A DNA stretch of 64,000 nucleotides from Hevea brasiliensis (taxonomy: Eukaryota; Streptophyta; Magnoliopsida; Malpighiales; Euphorbiaceae). The first letter of the stretch is position 1. Each line of letters begins with the position of its first letter. The position numbers and the translations under genes are program-made. The DNA lies in contig NC_079510.1 of the NCBI RefSeq assembly GCF_030052815.1, positions 36,242,358 to 36,306,357 of the forward strand, in the 5' to 3' direction. This document shows, piece after piece, positions 45,651 through 59,105 of the stretch. The notes beneath the pieces were generated by a model. It saw nothing but the letters and a program-made list of their open reading frames with translations, ran no database searches and had not been told where the DNA came from.

Positions 45651-46016
45651 TCAGTGTTCAAACTTCACCTTCTGACAAGTCAAGCACTTGGACACAAAGT
45701 CTGCTATGTCTCTCTTCATGCCATTCCACCAGTAGCTATCTTTCACATCATGGTACATCTTGGTGGAACCTGGGTGGATACTGTACAGTGTATAGTGTGC
45801 CTCTCGCATGATATCATTCCTGAGGTTGTCCACATCGGACACACATATCCTAGAACCTTGCACTAGGGCGCCATCATTGGCAAATCCGAACTCACCACCT
45901 TCACCTTGCTGTACTCTTTCTATAATCTTGATCAATTGTTGGTCTCTGTGCTGGGAAACTCTAACTCTGTCCCTCAAGTCCGCCTCACCGAAAAGTGAGC
46001 CAACAATACCCCTCAT
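45651..46016 (-). pseudogene. Chromovirus integrase zinc-binding domain
   Basis: 'HYTLYSIHPGSTKMYHDVKD' followed by 'CLTCQKVK' gives the H-H-C-C zinc site. The frame is open for 121 codons. Confidence 0.8.
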
Positions 46017-46067
46017 CTGAAAGATCTAGGATTAAACCTTGATCCATCAACTCATGTACCTCCTGAA

Positions 46068-46274
46068 TCACGATCTCTTCTCTGCTGAAATGTGCCAAAC
46101 TACGTAAGATTTTACGCTTAAAGCATCTGCTACTACATTGGCCTTCCCAGGGTGGTACTGGATGGGGCAATCATAGTCTTCCAGAAGCTCCATCCATCTC
46201 CTCTGTCTCAAGTTTAAATCCCTCTGTTGGAAGATGTACTTTAAACTCTTGTGGTCGGTGTATATCTTGCACAC
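46068..46274 (-). pseudogene. Chromovirus RNase H C-terminal part
   Basis: '[20 protein letters not shown]' contains the RNase H 'TDHKSL' motif, then '[14 protein letters not shown]'. The N-terminal half (46280..46560) is present only as broken frames. Confidence 0.8.
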
Positions 46275-46569
46275 TTCACCGTACAGGTAGTGTCTCCAGT
46301 TTTAAGTGCAAAGACTACACCGCCATTTCCAAATCATGGGTGGGGTAGTTACGCTCATGCCTCTTCACCGCCTTGAAGCATAAGCCACTACCTTTCCATT
46401 CTGCATCAAAACACACCTAGGCCAACTCGAGGCGTCACAAGACACGGCGTATCCTTCACCACTCACGTGTAGTGTCAACACAGGCGGTGGTTAGACACTC
46501 CTTGAGCTTCGGAAACTCACCTCACGATCATCTGTCCAAATGAATGGAACATTCTTCTGGTCAACTTAG

Positions 46570-47927
46570 TTAGGGAGCCGCTATCACGGAGAAATCTTGC
46601 ACAAAACGCTTTGTAGTAGCTACTAAACCCGTAAAACTTCGCACCTCGATGGTTGTTGTAGGCCTAAGCCAATCGATTCTGACTTCAATTTTCTTGGGAT
46701 CCACTTGAATACAGTCACTTGAAACAAAGTGTCCCAAGAATGAGATGCTTTCTAGCCAACATTCACATTTCGAAAATTTGGCGTATGGTAGTGCTCCATC
46801 AAAGTCTGCAACACCATCCTCAAGTGCCACACGTGTTCTTCCTCGGTCCGAGAGTATACCAGAATGTCATCTATGAATACGATGACAAAACGGTCCAAAA
46901 ATGGCTTGAACACCCTGTTCATCAAGTCCATGAAGGCTGCTGGTGCATTAGTGAGTCCAAAAGACATCACCAAGAACTCATAATGACCATATCTTGTCCT
47001 GAAAGCCGTTTTGGACACGTCCTCATTCCTGATTCTCAATTGATGGTAGCCTGACCGCAGGTCTATCTTGGAAAAGAATCTAGCTCCTTGGAGCTGATCA
47101 AACAAATCATCGATCCGAGGAAGTGGATACTTGTTCTTCACAGTCACCTTGTTCAGCTGTCTGTAGTCGATACACAACCTCAATGACCCATCCTTCTTTC
47201 TCACAAATAGAACAGGAGCACCCCAGGGTGAAGTGCTCGGACGTATGAAACCCTTGTCCAAGAGCTCCTGTAGTTGCTCCTTCAGCTCTTTCAATTCTGC
47301 TGGTGCCATCCTGTAAGGTGGCATCGATATGGGGTTTGTACCCGGAATAACATCAATGCAGAACTCTATTCCCCTTTCTGGTGGCAACCCTGGAAGCTCT
47401 TCAGGGAAGACATCCATGAATTCTCTGACAACGAGAACATTTTCCATGCTGACACCTTCTACAGATGTATCTCTCACCAATGCCAAATACCCTTGGCATC
47501 CACGCCTCAACATTTTTCTGGCACTAATTGCTGACACCAAATTATATGGAGCCACGCTCCTGTCACCATCAAAGCTAAACTCTTCCACACCAGGTATGTG
47601 GAAGTATACCTTTTTGTTCCTGCAGTCTAAGGTGGCATAATGAGTTGCCAACCAGTCCATCCCCAGGATTACATCGAAATCCATTACTGGTAGAGGAACC
47701 AAGTCTGCTGGGAGGATCTTTCCATCCACTACCACTGGGCTGCCCGGAAATACCATGTCTACATCTATGTTGTCACTAAGTGGGGCAGCTACCGACAAAG
47801 GGCATTCTAAGGTTGTAGGGTTTCTACCTAACCTCATGGCAAACACAGGGGAGACAAATGAGTGCGTAGCACCCGGATCTATCAAAACACGAGCCTCATA
47901 AGAATGCACTGGAAGAATACCTGCCAC
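46570..47927 (-). pseudogene. Chromovirus protease and reverse transcriptase
   Basis: A 391-codon frame from 47927 to 46752 holds the protease ('[12 protein letters not shown]', D-P-G in the active-site place) followed by RT: '[20 protein letters not shown]', '[12 protein letters not shown]', '[18 protein letters not shown]', '[20 protein letters not shown]' and the catalytic 'FIDDILVYS'. One frameshift near 46800 moves the thumb/connection ('[20 protein letters not shown]') into the frame at 46570..46830. This is the longest uninterrupted pol segment in the window and would be enzymatically plausible up to the frameshift. Confidence 0.88.
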
Positions 47928-48018
47928 AACTGCATTTGAAGCTTGAGCATCCTGGTGGGTCAGGGTGATAACCCGAGCTTGACCCCTAACCTGAGTGGCG
48001 TAACCACGACATCGACTT

Positions 48019-49200
48019 CTACCTCCTGATCTGCCTCCAAATCCACGTCCCCCTTATCCTCGGCCATACTGAATCGGCCACTGCCATGTTGGAAGCTACC
48101 GGATACAACTGTCGAGGATCATTCGAAACAGAACCCTGTTTCCCCATCTGTGGCTCGCTGAACATTGGGCATTCTCTAGCAAAGTGACCCGGTTGGCCAC
48201 ACCTGAAGCATACTCCTGTTCCGATCAAAAAAGGTCTGAATGTCCTCTTCCACCTTGTGCACAAGGTGCCAAGGAGGATCTGAACTGCACCAGGAACTCA
48301 TGCCCAGCTGTTACCACTGCTGGATCCATACCCTGGTCTGAATCCTCGTGGTCGGTGTCTGAAACCACTTCTCTTGCTCCTACCCTTTCCTCTGTAATTA
48401 CCCTGGCCACCACTGTCCGGAGTACCCATGGAAGGGACACCTGAGGAACCCTCTGCTCTGTTTTTCTTTGCTCTTCCGCTGTCATCCACGGATAGCTAAT
48501 CTCAATCTGTGCAGCTCGATCAACCACCACATCAAAAGATCGATCCGACATCATGGCCAGTTCGCATACCTCTGTCAAGCCCCTTTAGGAATCTTTTCAC
48601 CTTCATAGTCTCTGTAGATACTGCTGTAGGGGCATATCTGCTCAATTCCAGAAATTCTGTAGCATATTCATCTACAGACCTACCATTCTGTCTTAAGGCC
48701 TCAAAGGCCCATTGCTTCTGATCTCTGAAGCTTTCTGGCACAAACCGATTGATAAAAAGTTCCACAAACTGAGCCCATGTCAAACCCTCCATCCGGGGTA
48801 ACACGTAGTCATTCATCCATTGTCTAGGCATGGGCCCCATGACGTGCTGCATACATTCTATCAATCTTCTATCAGTCAACTGTAATTCTGTTCCTGCCTG
48901 TCTGCAGGAATCCAAAAATCGATATGCATCGTCTGACACATCATAGGTACCAGGCACCAACTTCTTAAAATTTATGATCTGTTTGTAAGGTTCCCCTCTT
49001 GGTGCGGTGGACTGCTGCTGTGGAGGGTGGACCATATCTTTGCGCCATCATGTCGATGGTTCTCTCTGCAGACCCGGCTAGAGTAGCTGCCATGGGGTCC
49101 ATGGGACCCTGTGCCATGAAAGACTGTTCTTGAACTGTGGGTAGCTGCTCTTCTACTTGAGCAGCTCTAGGCCTCCTACCCCGCCTCCTGGCAGCGCCTC
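48019..49200 (-). pseudogene. Chromovirus gag
   Basis: The gag domain at 48532..49035 includes 'RWMNDYVLP'-like and 'LTWAQFVELFINRFVPESFR' blocks and 'YATEFLELSRYAPTAV', typical of chromovirus capsids. A zinc knuckle 'CFRCGQPGHFAREC' (C-x2-C-x4-H-x4-C) follows at about 48170..48215. At least two frame changes occur (near 48560 and 48300). The start of gag is not fixed; upstream frames to about 49200 show MAQ.. and Pro-rich sequence. Confidence 0.8.
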
Positions 49201-49476
49201 ATCTGTCTTGACACCTCGTCGGGCACATCTGTTACAGTGCGATGGCGGCTCTCACCTTCTACGCATTTTCCGAAATTCAGCAAGATTAGCCCACAAAATT
49301 CAAAATTGCACATTGCACAACTCTATAGACTCATATTTACACACAATATATGAAGCAGAAACTAGAAGCAAAGACGACAATGCAAGACGAATATGGACCC
49401 TATTTTTCCGCATGTGACTCCTATTAGACTTTTCCCAACACTTTAGACAACTTTTCCCTAGGAATCTGGAGCCTAA

Positions 49477-49488
49477 GCTCTGATACCA
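49477..49488 (-). other. Chromovirus primer binding site (tRNA-iMet)
   Basis: Minus-strand TGGTATCAGAGC, complementary to the 3' end of plant initiator tRNA-Met, four bases inside the 5' LTR. Confidence 0.92.
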
Positions 49489-49492
49489 CATT

Positions 49493-51249
49493 TGTCACGA
49501 CCCAACCTATGGGCCGGACCGGCACTAGGACCTGGGCCAGCCTAAAGCCCCCGAGGCCCGTAGTAAGCCTTAACTATTCATTAACCCAACTCTAAGGCCC
49601 ATTTGGGCCCAATATCAAGAAAACAAACGGACAGAGTCCGGCCATAAAATGGACTTTCCAACGGGAGTTTTCGACTCACCCGACCTGTAAACACAATAAA
49701 CAATCCATTGGGGAGCTCAGCTCACCCTCCACATACTCATCAACATAATAATAAATGGGAGCTCAGCTCCCTCATCCAATCCATCAAACATGCATAGCAT
49801 ATTAAGTTCTGTGTCCCAAAATAATAATTTAGTTTACAGACCCAAATCAAATAACATTTCTAACACATGCGGAAATTCTAAGATTTAACAAGTTTATACA
49901 AACAGTAATAATTGACCTGCGAGGGAGAAAAGCAGGTTAACCAAAATAAAATCCTCCTGTAGCCTGAAAAAAATATTGAACAGGAGTGAGCGTTCGACTC
50001 AGAGAGTAAAATATCAATTTTAACCATAATCTCTATAACTATCTAGAACTAATGCGCCCTGTATAGTGAAATGCAACATCAACAACATTTTCACATCATA
50101 ACATCAAAAAGGTAATTTGGAGCACTCACACACCCTGTAGTATCAATCATAACATATGGGAGCTGATCCCTATCTGACTCTCTTAAATCCAACTCAGTGC
50201 CGAATTACTCAAGCTCGGACTTCCACTTAATAACCAAATCGAGGGTCCCAGCGAATTACTCAAGCCGTGACTACCCCTCGAAGGATCGGGTCCCAGCGAA
50301 TTACTCAAGCCGTGACTGCCCCGTCCTATCCATAGTCCACACCACATCACACTCACGCCAACGCACGCACACTGCTCCAAATTACCACAACAACATCCAT
50401 GGCACATCAACAGTTATGAATGCAACATAAATCGTGCCTAGAGTTTAACTACATAAATATATGCATATAAGTGATGCATGGGCATGCTGAACATATAATA
50501 ATATCGAAATTACAATTAAAATTAATATTTTACTCACAGACTAGACGATGGTCACTGAGGCGGCTGGGCGGAGGAAGAAGGCTGTCCCGGCTCACCTGAT
50601 AATTTTATTACAATCATTTAATAAATTTGACTCAATACAAAGAAAGGAAAGACCAATTACGTCCTAAGTCGTGCCGAAAATCCGGCAGAGTCTCCCCTAT
50701 ACCTAGGACCTACCCAACCTGCAAAAAGGGTTCAAAACACACTTCTATACTCACAATCCATATATCCACAGTTCAATCATATCACACAGCCCCTCCTGGG
50801 CCCATCAAATCAATCATCCATCACAATATGTAAAATTTCAATTTAGTCCTTATTATTGATCATTTTTGCAAAAACTGCCCAAACAAGCTCTAAAAATTCT
50901 AAAACTTTGCCCCGCGGTCCTTAGCAATATTACTAAGCTATTGCAAAAAGAATCATAATTTTCTAAGCTACCACGAATATTTTACGGATTTTTAATCCTA
51001 TTTAAGCACTAGAAAATTACGTAAAAACAAGGTTCGGGTTTACCTTTTGCCGATTCCGACTTCGGGAACGCACTCGGGACGTCTGACAATGGGGGGGTAG
51101 CTAAAACCTCGATCCAATTCGGAGACTTTTCCGGTAGCTGGTTTGTCTGGCCGGAAATTCACAGATCCGGACAACTGTCGAATTTCCGCGAATTGAGGAT
51201 ACCTACACGAAGCCCAATAATAATATATAAAAAAATCAGGGGTGTTACA
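49493..51249 (-). mobile_element. Chromovirus 5' LTR (complete)
   Basis: 1,757 bp, plus-strand ends TGTCACGACC and GGTGTTACA, followed by 'attta'. It serves as the reference to reconstruct the split 3' LTR. Confidence 0.93.
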
Positions 51250-51254
51250 ATTTA

Positions 51255-52414
51255 AACTTTAAATTTCATAGAGTACGTATATGACAGTCAATCTAATTTA
51301 GATTTTTTTTTAAAATTTTTTGCATAATTAAAAATAATTTGAGTTAGTTATTTTAAGTTAAATATTTACTCATACCTAATTGTACAAGGAAAAGAGAAAA
51401 TAAATAAAATTAAATTTAACTTTTTTAATATTATTTGGATAGATTATCATACACACATATATATGTATATGAGAAATACAATTTATCTAGCTACCTTAAT
51501 GTATTTTTTTCCCTTATGCCTAAGTTAATTATCAAAATATAAGTAGATAACATTATTTTGTCTTTGAGGTTTAATAATATTTTTTGCCCATTTAATTACA
51601 TATTCATGTCTGATTGAATTGTATTTATAAAAATGTTGTCAAATATATAATAATAGACCAGATGGGTATTTAAATAATTTTAATATAAATAACACTTATT
51701 TCTCTTTTGGGTTAAAAAAAATTTTTTTTTTTCTTCCTATCTCATTTCTATTTGAGGTTCAAATAAAAGAATTAAAAAAAAATTAAATTTTTTTTCTTTT
51801 GTCTTTAGAGTACAGTAAAAGACCTGATTCATTATATATCTAAGATATAAATATATAGATCGTACTTATTGAATATATAGATATTATATATAAAATATGT
51901 CTTGAATCTATAATAAATTAGATTTAAATAAAATATATATATATATATATATTATTTGAGTCAAATTAACAAAATGTCATACATCAATCGGTAATAAGGG
52001 ATAATTACAAAATAACATTAATTATAAATGATTATCATTATGCATGCAAGACGAGGATAATTAAAAACGAAACACGTTTCTATTCTGCACATAAAAATGG
52101 CAATTATCCATTTTGTTTGTTGAATTTCAATATAAAGACAGAATTGGTCTCTTTCTGTGGTACTGCTCATGATCCATCGCTGCAATAATTGTCCTATTCA
52201 TTCATCACAATGCATTTCGAATTCTCTCTCTTTCATCTCGACCTCTTCTCCGTTGTTTGATTTCTCTTCTTAATTATTTCGTAATTCAAAGCTACATTCA
52301 AATGGGTAATTGGCATCTTTGAAAATGGCTACACTACAAATTTATGGCTGCTGCTGCCCATTTATTATCCACAATTTAAAATTACTTAGCTAATTAATTT
52401 CTCAATCTATTTAA

Positions 52415-52474
<60 letters not shown>

Positions 52475-55012
52475 TGTATACATATATCTATATAAATATT
52501 TAATTTAAAGATAACATTAATCTTCAATACAAAATTTAGTGTTCTTATAGACTTAATTTAAAATAAATAAATGAATATAGCACTATAAATCGAAGTATTA
52601 TTTATTGTTTATACGACTTCTATTAATTTTTTAATTGAAGATTTTATAATTTTAAAAATAATTTTAATTTTATTAAATTAAATTTTATTTGTTCTTAATT
52701 TATTCTTATTGAAAATTAAAATTTTATAAAAACTTAATTTGATTGAAATTTTTTTGTCAATTATTATGTTTTGTTTTATTTGGAATACCACGCGATGACA
52801 CTTGATTTATATTTATTTTAAAATGATTTGTTTTGAATTAAAAAGAATTAATTTCTTCCATTTTAAATATGAAATTGACAAGAAAAAATATTGAATTAAA
52901 TTCTGGTAAAATTTTAATTTTTAACATAAAAATAAATAAAAAAATTTAATTTTTTTAACTTAAAAAAATACAAGCTATGATAAACAAATAATGACATAAA
53001 TTAAAAAAATTAATTATTTTTTTTAAATACAAAAATTGACTAAAAATAAATTAATTAAATTGAATCTTTATAAAGTTAATATAGAAATATAATTGTATGA
53101 GAATTAAATTAAATTTTTTTCTTATAAATATATATTTTTTTCCCAAATGAAGCCTTAATAAAATCGTTTTGTGTTATGTTGTAGTTACTTATATCATTTG
53201 TTATTCATTTTCCAAGGGCTCAATAGAGAATAAGGTCCACTTTTGACCATCAAAAACATATGATAATTAATTAGTACTAAAATATTAATGTAATCATTGA
53301 GAGAGCAACGGAAAATAGAGATTAAAATATCAAAATCTCTGTACGTCCCCTTAATAAAATTAAATAATAATATCTACCTGATTGGCATTCTTATGTCTTC
53401 CGAAGAATCGGTGGAGGATTTCAAATTTAATTTGAGTTTTACTCTATTTTTTATATATGTTTTTTCCTTTTAATTCATATGTTTTGTTATGAAATGGAAA
53501 GGGTTTTTTTCTTTTCTAATAAATAAAACGGATATATATATTTTTATATATTTTAAATAATATAATTTTATTAATAAAATTAAATAAATAAATTATTAAT
53601 TTTATTAGAATTGACATTCATATTCCTCCCTTTTTCTCTCTTGTCCCAATCCTTATTGATGAATTTTTATTTAATATAACCATTGTGTATACAATAATTT
53701 AATTATAATTATTGATTATAATAGAATATACTTAGGATCCACCACAATCAATGATTATAATGAAACTGTTATATATATATCAATTCCATTATATAATTTT
53801 TCCTCACTGAAACCCTAAAATTTCCCTTACCAATCGTGGTAATAATTGTCTCTCTAAATAAAATTTGCAGTAAAAACTACACAACTCTCATCAATTGTTT
53901 CTCCCTTGTACTATCCATGACGGAATTAAAAAGGACTAGAAAAATTCATGATTTTTAATATTTTAATTTTTAATTAAAAATATATTATATGTGATTATTT
54001 ATATTTTATTTTTAAAATAATATATATCTAAATATTATATATGTAATAAACTAAATATTGCGTTCATCATTACTTATTATGGAGTTAAAGCATATTAATG
54101 GTCCTAAACGTCTACATCCTCTGCTATTCGATGGTGAATTTAATCAATGGAGTTTTTTTTTTTTTTTTTTTTTTTAATCTAAGTATAGCACGTAACTTTT
54201 TTTTTTGGGTGTATTTATTTAATTGTGAGGTTTCAGACTATAACTGTGAGGTTTTTTTTTTTTTTTTTCAGACTATAACTGTGAGGTTTCAAGTTCGAAT
54301 CCCAATTAGATTTAATTATAAAAAAAGGGCAATAGATTGGTTCTTAATTTTTAATCTAATAACTCCTTATCCACTATTAAAAAATATACATGGATGATGG
54401 CATACGATATGGGCTGCAGAATAAGGATCAAAACTTTTACTATATAAAGAGATTTGGTAACACTTATAGTTCAGTTTTTGTATTTTCAAAATCAAATAAT
54501 TTAATCTCTCTATCTAATTTTTTATCTAATTAATTATTAATTATAGTAAAAATAATCCAAATCCCCGTAATTCTATATATTTTCTAACTAAACGATTTAG
54601 TTAAAAAATTTTGCATTATAAACAAATAGTCCATTGATTTAAACTTTATTAATAAAATAATTGCTTGATTTAAACTATTTTATTTATAATAGAACATTTC
54701 AGGGACTAAATTATTTAAGTAAAAAAATTATAGATTTAAGGGCATTTTAGTCATTGTCACACTAATTAATGATAAATTGGATGGAAAATTGGACTGGAGA
54801 TTAAATTGTAAGTTTTGCTAAATTTTAAAATTTGAAAACACAAGATAGATTTTGTCAAATTGAGAAACTAAATTTTAGTTTATCCAAAATTTAATTAGAC
54901 TAAATTGGTTGGTGCATAGGGGCTCAAACAAATATGAAGGAATTGCACCATATGCTTTGCGATCTCAATGCATGATTTTGTTTTATAACAGTTTACAGGA
55001 ACAAAGAAAGAC
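51255..55012. other. AT-rich intergenic DNA, no gene
   Basis: This is the original upstream flank of the GLP gene before the retrotransposons entered. An (AT)n run lies at 52420..52471. T-rich runs at 54150 and 54252 surround short repeats of 'actgtgaggttt'. A B-box-like 'gttcgaatccc' at 54292 may be the tail of a SINE, but no A box is found. No frame with recognisable protein. Confidence 0.6.
52420..52471. repeat. (AT)n microsatellite
   Basis: Uninterrupted AT dinucleotides. Confidence 0.95.
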
Positions 55013-55818
55013 GGATTAGTGAAGCATCAGCAACAAATCTGGAACTAATCAATATTTTTCTACAAAATTTTGATCTATCACTAAATCTCTATTTGATACT
55101 TGCGTTTTCTTTTAATATTCCTCCAGTCTATCTACTCAAAGGGACGTTGCCAAAATTAACTCTTCAATTATACGTGTAAGCGTACATATATGTCTTAGTG
55201 TAGTTTGTTTTGATAATATTTGAGTGAGATGATACGTCTGAGGTTTGCAAGTGCAGAATCCATCTTTTTCTACTTGCTGAAAATAATATATTTCTGTAGT
55301 TTGTTTTGATAACATTTCTTTCCTCAAACAACGAATCAAAATATTTCAATAATTTTTTTTCACTAATTAATCATCTCTAAATCTTTAAATAAAATTACTT
55401 TATAAATAGAGGTTGGATCGAGTGGAAGGGATTCAATTCCTCTTAAGTAAGGTGTGTGTGTGTGTGTATATATGAAAGGGTTACCATTTTAACATTAATT
55501 TAATATTTTTTTTCATAAAACATTTTCTTTACGAAATTAAAATTATGTAAAATTTACGAAATAGAAAATATGAAATTTGTAAAATTTTCTATAAAACAAA
55601 GTAATCTTTTTTTTTATAAGAATAATCATAAAATCTACCATTAATCGAATTTAAAACTTAAATTCATCATATTTATTTTTAAATAATCAAACAAATAACA
55701 AATTAAAATTATCATAATTTTACTTAAATTGATAAATATCAATTATTATTATTATTACATAATCTGGGTTATTGATTTAAGTATATGTTAGATATTCAAA
55801 GATAATTAAAGGGCCTAA

Positions 55819-56544
55819 TAATAGAAAAAAAAATAATACTAAATCAACAATCAGATTAAATAAAAAATAGTAAATATGGATCACAACCAAACAATAAAAT
55901 TCAAATGATAATAATATAAAATCAAGAGAAAAAATGATTAGAATAGCCTGTGAATTTGTGGATTGAAGCACGCTGAATTTTGGCGCTATCCTTTGAGAGG
56001 AAACGGCATGTCTGCACCGAGTAATCAATCAACCGCGTCTCTCTCGCAAGATACTTCAATCCGTTAGAGCTTTTGTGTGCAGCTAAGAGTTTTCCGAACC
56101 GATTATTCTCAATACTCAGAATTTATTGATCGATATATCCAAAAATATCAGATAGAAAAATTGCTTCCTTTGGTAGAGTAAAAAAAAATTGAGGCAAGAT
56201 GTAATAAATAAATAAATATATAATGAACATAAAACAATCAATTCGTGATAGATAGAAGAAAACAAGATTAAAGGTTCGATGGGATTTAGTGGAGAGTACG
56301 TGACGATAATGGGTGGTTCATGAATAGAAAAAATATGTGTTTTTCAACGACTAAAAAATCCTAGTTTTAATCTAGTAATCAAAGATATTAGGCCACTGAT
56401 CCTTAAAAGTAACAAGCAAGTAACGTTAAAAAATAAAAAATAAAATAAGTTCCCAAAAAATAGGGAACAAACTTTACTGGGTCAAAAAGATTTTTTTATA
56501 ATTATTATATATATATTTTTAAATTTTAAATCAAAAATCCAACA
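55819..56544 (-). mobile_element. Copia 3' LTR
   Basis: Plus-strand ends TAATAGAAAA and AATCCAACA. Pairs with 60726..61464. Confidence 0.85.
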
Positions 56545-56558
56545 TTCCCCCACATGAT
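56545..56558 (-). other. Copia polypurine tract
   Basis: Minus-strand 'catgtgggggaa' directly before the LTR start TGTTGG. Confidence 0.8.
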
Positions 56559-57388
56559 TTAAAATTTAATTAATTTTGAGCATATAATACTGTGTAATAG
56601 GCGTTAGATACCTTCAAGGTTTGAACCTACACTTAGTGTTAGTGAGTTTTAATATGAAAGAACACGGTAACATAAATATTTTGAACTAGTCCTTTTTAAA
56701 CAAGATTAAAATTTACCACACACACAATATGAGAAATTATATAGGTTCTATCGGTGTTGTGCTTTACAGTCATGCACACGTATCTATTTCATGAGTGTCT
56801 TTAGAAAATTGCCCAAATTTTCACAGTGGCAACCCCACCACCACACTGACTAGGTGAACCCTCCAAGAGCAATCTGTGATCATTACCCCGCAAAAAAAAT
56901 ATGCCATTGGGTTCATTCAGAATTTAATTCTTTTTATACATCACAGTAGAAAGCACTAAACCATAGGAATGGAACTCAGGATTTTTCCGCAATAATAAAA
57001 ATATTGTGTGCTCTCCCTCGTTACTATACAGTTTCATTTTTAACCATTGAACTTTATTCATGGGATCACCATATCTCTAAAGACGGGTGTCCACTATGGC
57101 AACTACTTTATAGGCTTCAATCCCATTCCCCTCAATGTTTGAAGAATTTACTGGCGTGCCAGTCCTTTAGTGAGCGGATCGGCAATATTACTTTCAGACC
57201 TGAAAAAGTCTAAAGAAATCACACCATGAGAAATAAAAATGACGTATAGATTTATGTTTAACCATTAGGTGCCTCCTTTTTTCATTAAAATTTTTACTTT
57301 TAGCTCTAGCTATAGTAGCTTAACTGTCACAATGTATTAAAATTGGAGGTAAAGGTTTAATGATGAAAGGCAAGTCATTTATAAAATT

Positions 57389-57580
57389 CTAAAGCCACTC
57401 TGCTTCAGTACTAGTAGCATTTAAAGCCATTAATTCTGCTTTCATAGTAAAGCGAGAAATTATTGTTTGTTTTGCAAACTTCCATGAGATTGCACCACTG
57501 CTAATGGTAAAAACATAACCACTATTTGATTTATTTTCTTCTGAATCAGAAATCCAATTGGCATCACTATAACCTTCCAT
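57389..57580 (-). pseudogene. Copia RNase H
   Basis: 'GYSDANWISDSEENKSNSGY' with the catalytic Asp, then 'GAISWKFAKQTIISRF' and 'AELMALNATSTEAEWL' with the catalytic Glu. The remaining C-terminus and the link to RT (57580..57945) are broken. Confidence 0.85.
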
Positions 57581-57944
57581 TACTGCAGGAAAACCACAAT
57601 AATGAATAGCATAATCAATTGTTCCTTTAAGATATTTAAATACTCTTTCTAATGCATGCCAATGTAAAGAGTCTGGATTATGAGTATATCTACCTAATCT
57701 ACCAACTGCGTATGCAATATCATTCCTGGTATGATTAGCTCAATGCAATAATGCTCCTATTATTGAGAGTATTTATATTGTGAAACACTTTCTCTAGCAT
57801 TTTTTTCTCAATTTAACTGCTGTATCAAAAGGACTAAATACAGGTGACATATTAGCATAATCAAACCTTTTCAATAGAGTGAGATTGAGTTAAGGCAATG
57901 TTGTTACCATTTCTCAATAATTTAATACCTAAAATTACATCAAC

Positions 57945-58559
57945 TTAACCTAGATCCTTCATATCAAAATTACTAGATAAAAAATATTTGGTTGTATTGA
58001 TAACATGGATATTACTACCAAAAATTAAAATATCATCTATATACAAGCAAAGAATAACATAAGCATCACCAAATTTCTTACAGTAAACACGTTTATCAAC
58101 AATATTAATATTAAAACTATAAGATAACATAATCTTATCAAATTTTTCATGCCACTATTTAGGGGCTTATTTCAAACCATATAAGGATTTTACAAGCTTA
58201 CACACTTTTCTCTCTTCTCCTGGTACTACAAAACCTTCTGGTTGATTCATGTAAATTTCTTCTTCTAATTCACCATTTAAAAAAGCTGTCTTCACATCCA
58301 TTTGATGAATATCTAGCTTATGGATAGAAGCTAAAGCAATCAAAAGCCTAATATTAGTAATTTTAGAAACAAGTGCATAAGTGTCAAAGAAATCTACTCC
58401 TTCTTGTTTAAAACCTTTAGCAACTAACCTAGCTTTAAATTTTTCTATGGAACCATCAGTCCTTAATTTTTTCTTAAAAACCCATTTACACCCTATTGTT
58501 TTGCAACCAGGATGAAAATCAGATAAAACCCAAGTTTTATTAGAAGTAAGAGAATCCAT
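57945..58559 (-). pseudogene. Copia reverse transcriptase
   Basis: Two frames. At 58167..58559: 'CKWVFKKKLRTDGSIEKFKA', 'ARLVAKGFKQEGVDFFDTYA', 'MDVKTAFLNGELEEEIYMNQ' and 'VCKLVKSLYGLK'. At 57945..58130: 'VILCLYIDDILIFGSN', with YIDD in place of the usual YVDD catalytic box. A stop near 58160 separates the two parts. Confidence 0.88.
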
Positions 58560-58603
58560 TTCATCCTTAATTGCTTCTTTCCAAAATGGAGCATCAACAG
58601 AAA

Positions 58604-59086
58604 TTATAGCATCATTATATGTTTAGGTTCATCTTCAAGCAAGAAGGTGAAAAAATCAGTACCAAAAACTTTAGTTTTTCTATTTCTCTTATTTCTTCTA
58701 GGTTCATATGAACTCACATTATTATAATTAGAACTAGAAGGACCCTCATTAACAAGTCTAGATAACACATTTTTTATAGGAAATATATTTTCAAAGAAAC
58801 ATGCATCTTTGGATTCCATAATAATATTATTAGAAATTTCAGGAATGTCAGAATGTAATACTAGAAAACGATATGAATTACTATTCAAAAAATATCCAAC
58901 AAAAGCACAATCAATAGTTTTACGACATATTTTTCTTTTCTTAGTAATTGGAATATTAACCTTAGCTAAACACCCCCACACTTTGAAATATTTCAAAGAG
59001 GGTTTTTTGTTATTCCATAATTCATATGGTGTTTTATTAGAATTTTTATAAGTAATTCTATTTAAAATAAGACATGCAGAATACAA
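58604..59086 (-). pseudogene. Copia integrase C-terminal region
   Basis: Begins in 'ACLILNRITYKNSNKTPYEL', the conserved 'TPYELW' block, then 'LKYFKVWGCLAKVNIP' and 'CAFVGYFLNSNSYRFLV'. The rest is Ser/Asn/Arg-rich linker to RT. A frame break at 59090..59105 separates it from the core. Confidence 0.85.
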
Positions 59087-59105
59087 AGCCTCACCCTATA
59101 AATTA

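Larger units (their letters stand above)
19300..51249 (-). mobile_element. Tekay/Del-type chromovirus (Ty3/Gypsy), interrupted
   Basis: A minus-strand LTR retrotransposon bounded by TGTCACGACCC (left) and GGTGTTACA (right) and flanked by 'attta' at 19295..19299 and 51250..51254. The LTRs are about 1.76 kb; the left (3') one is split by the nested Ogre at 20139. Order from right to left: 5' LTR, primer site, gag, protease, RT, RNase H, integrase, chromodomain, polypurine tract, 3' LTR. Without the nested element it is about 8.5 kb. The two LTRs differ at few places by eye, mostly homopolymer length and a few CAG/CTG sites, so the insertion is recent. Pol is broken in its second half. The C-terminal chromodomain and iMet primer place it among chromoviruses; Tekay/Del is the best fit. 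Confidence 0.9.

Noticed and set aside
19300..51249. An unknown host gene cluster or immune system within the large insert
   Set aside because: All recognisable coding pieces belong to retrotransposon gag, pol, the pre-gag ORF1 or the LTR antisense gene.
54280..54310. B-box-like motif as a tRNA gene or SINE
   Set aside because: No A box or cloverleaf upstream; only a T-rich run. At best the tail of a SINE.
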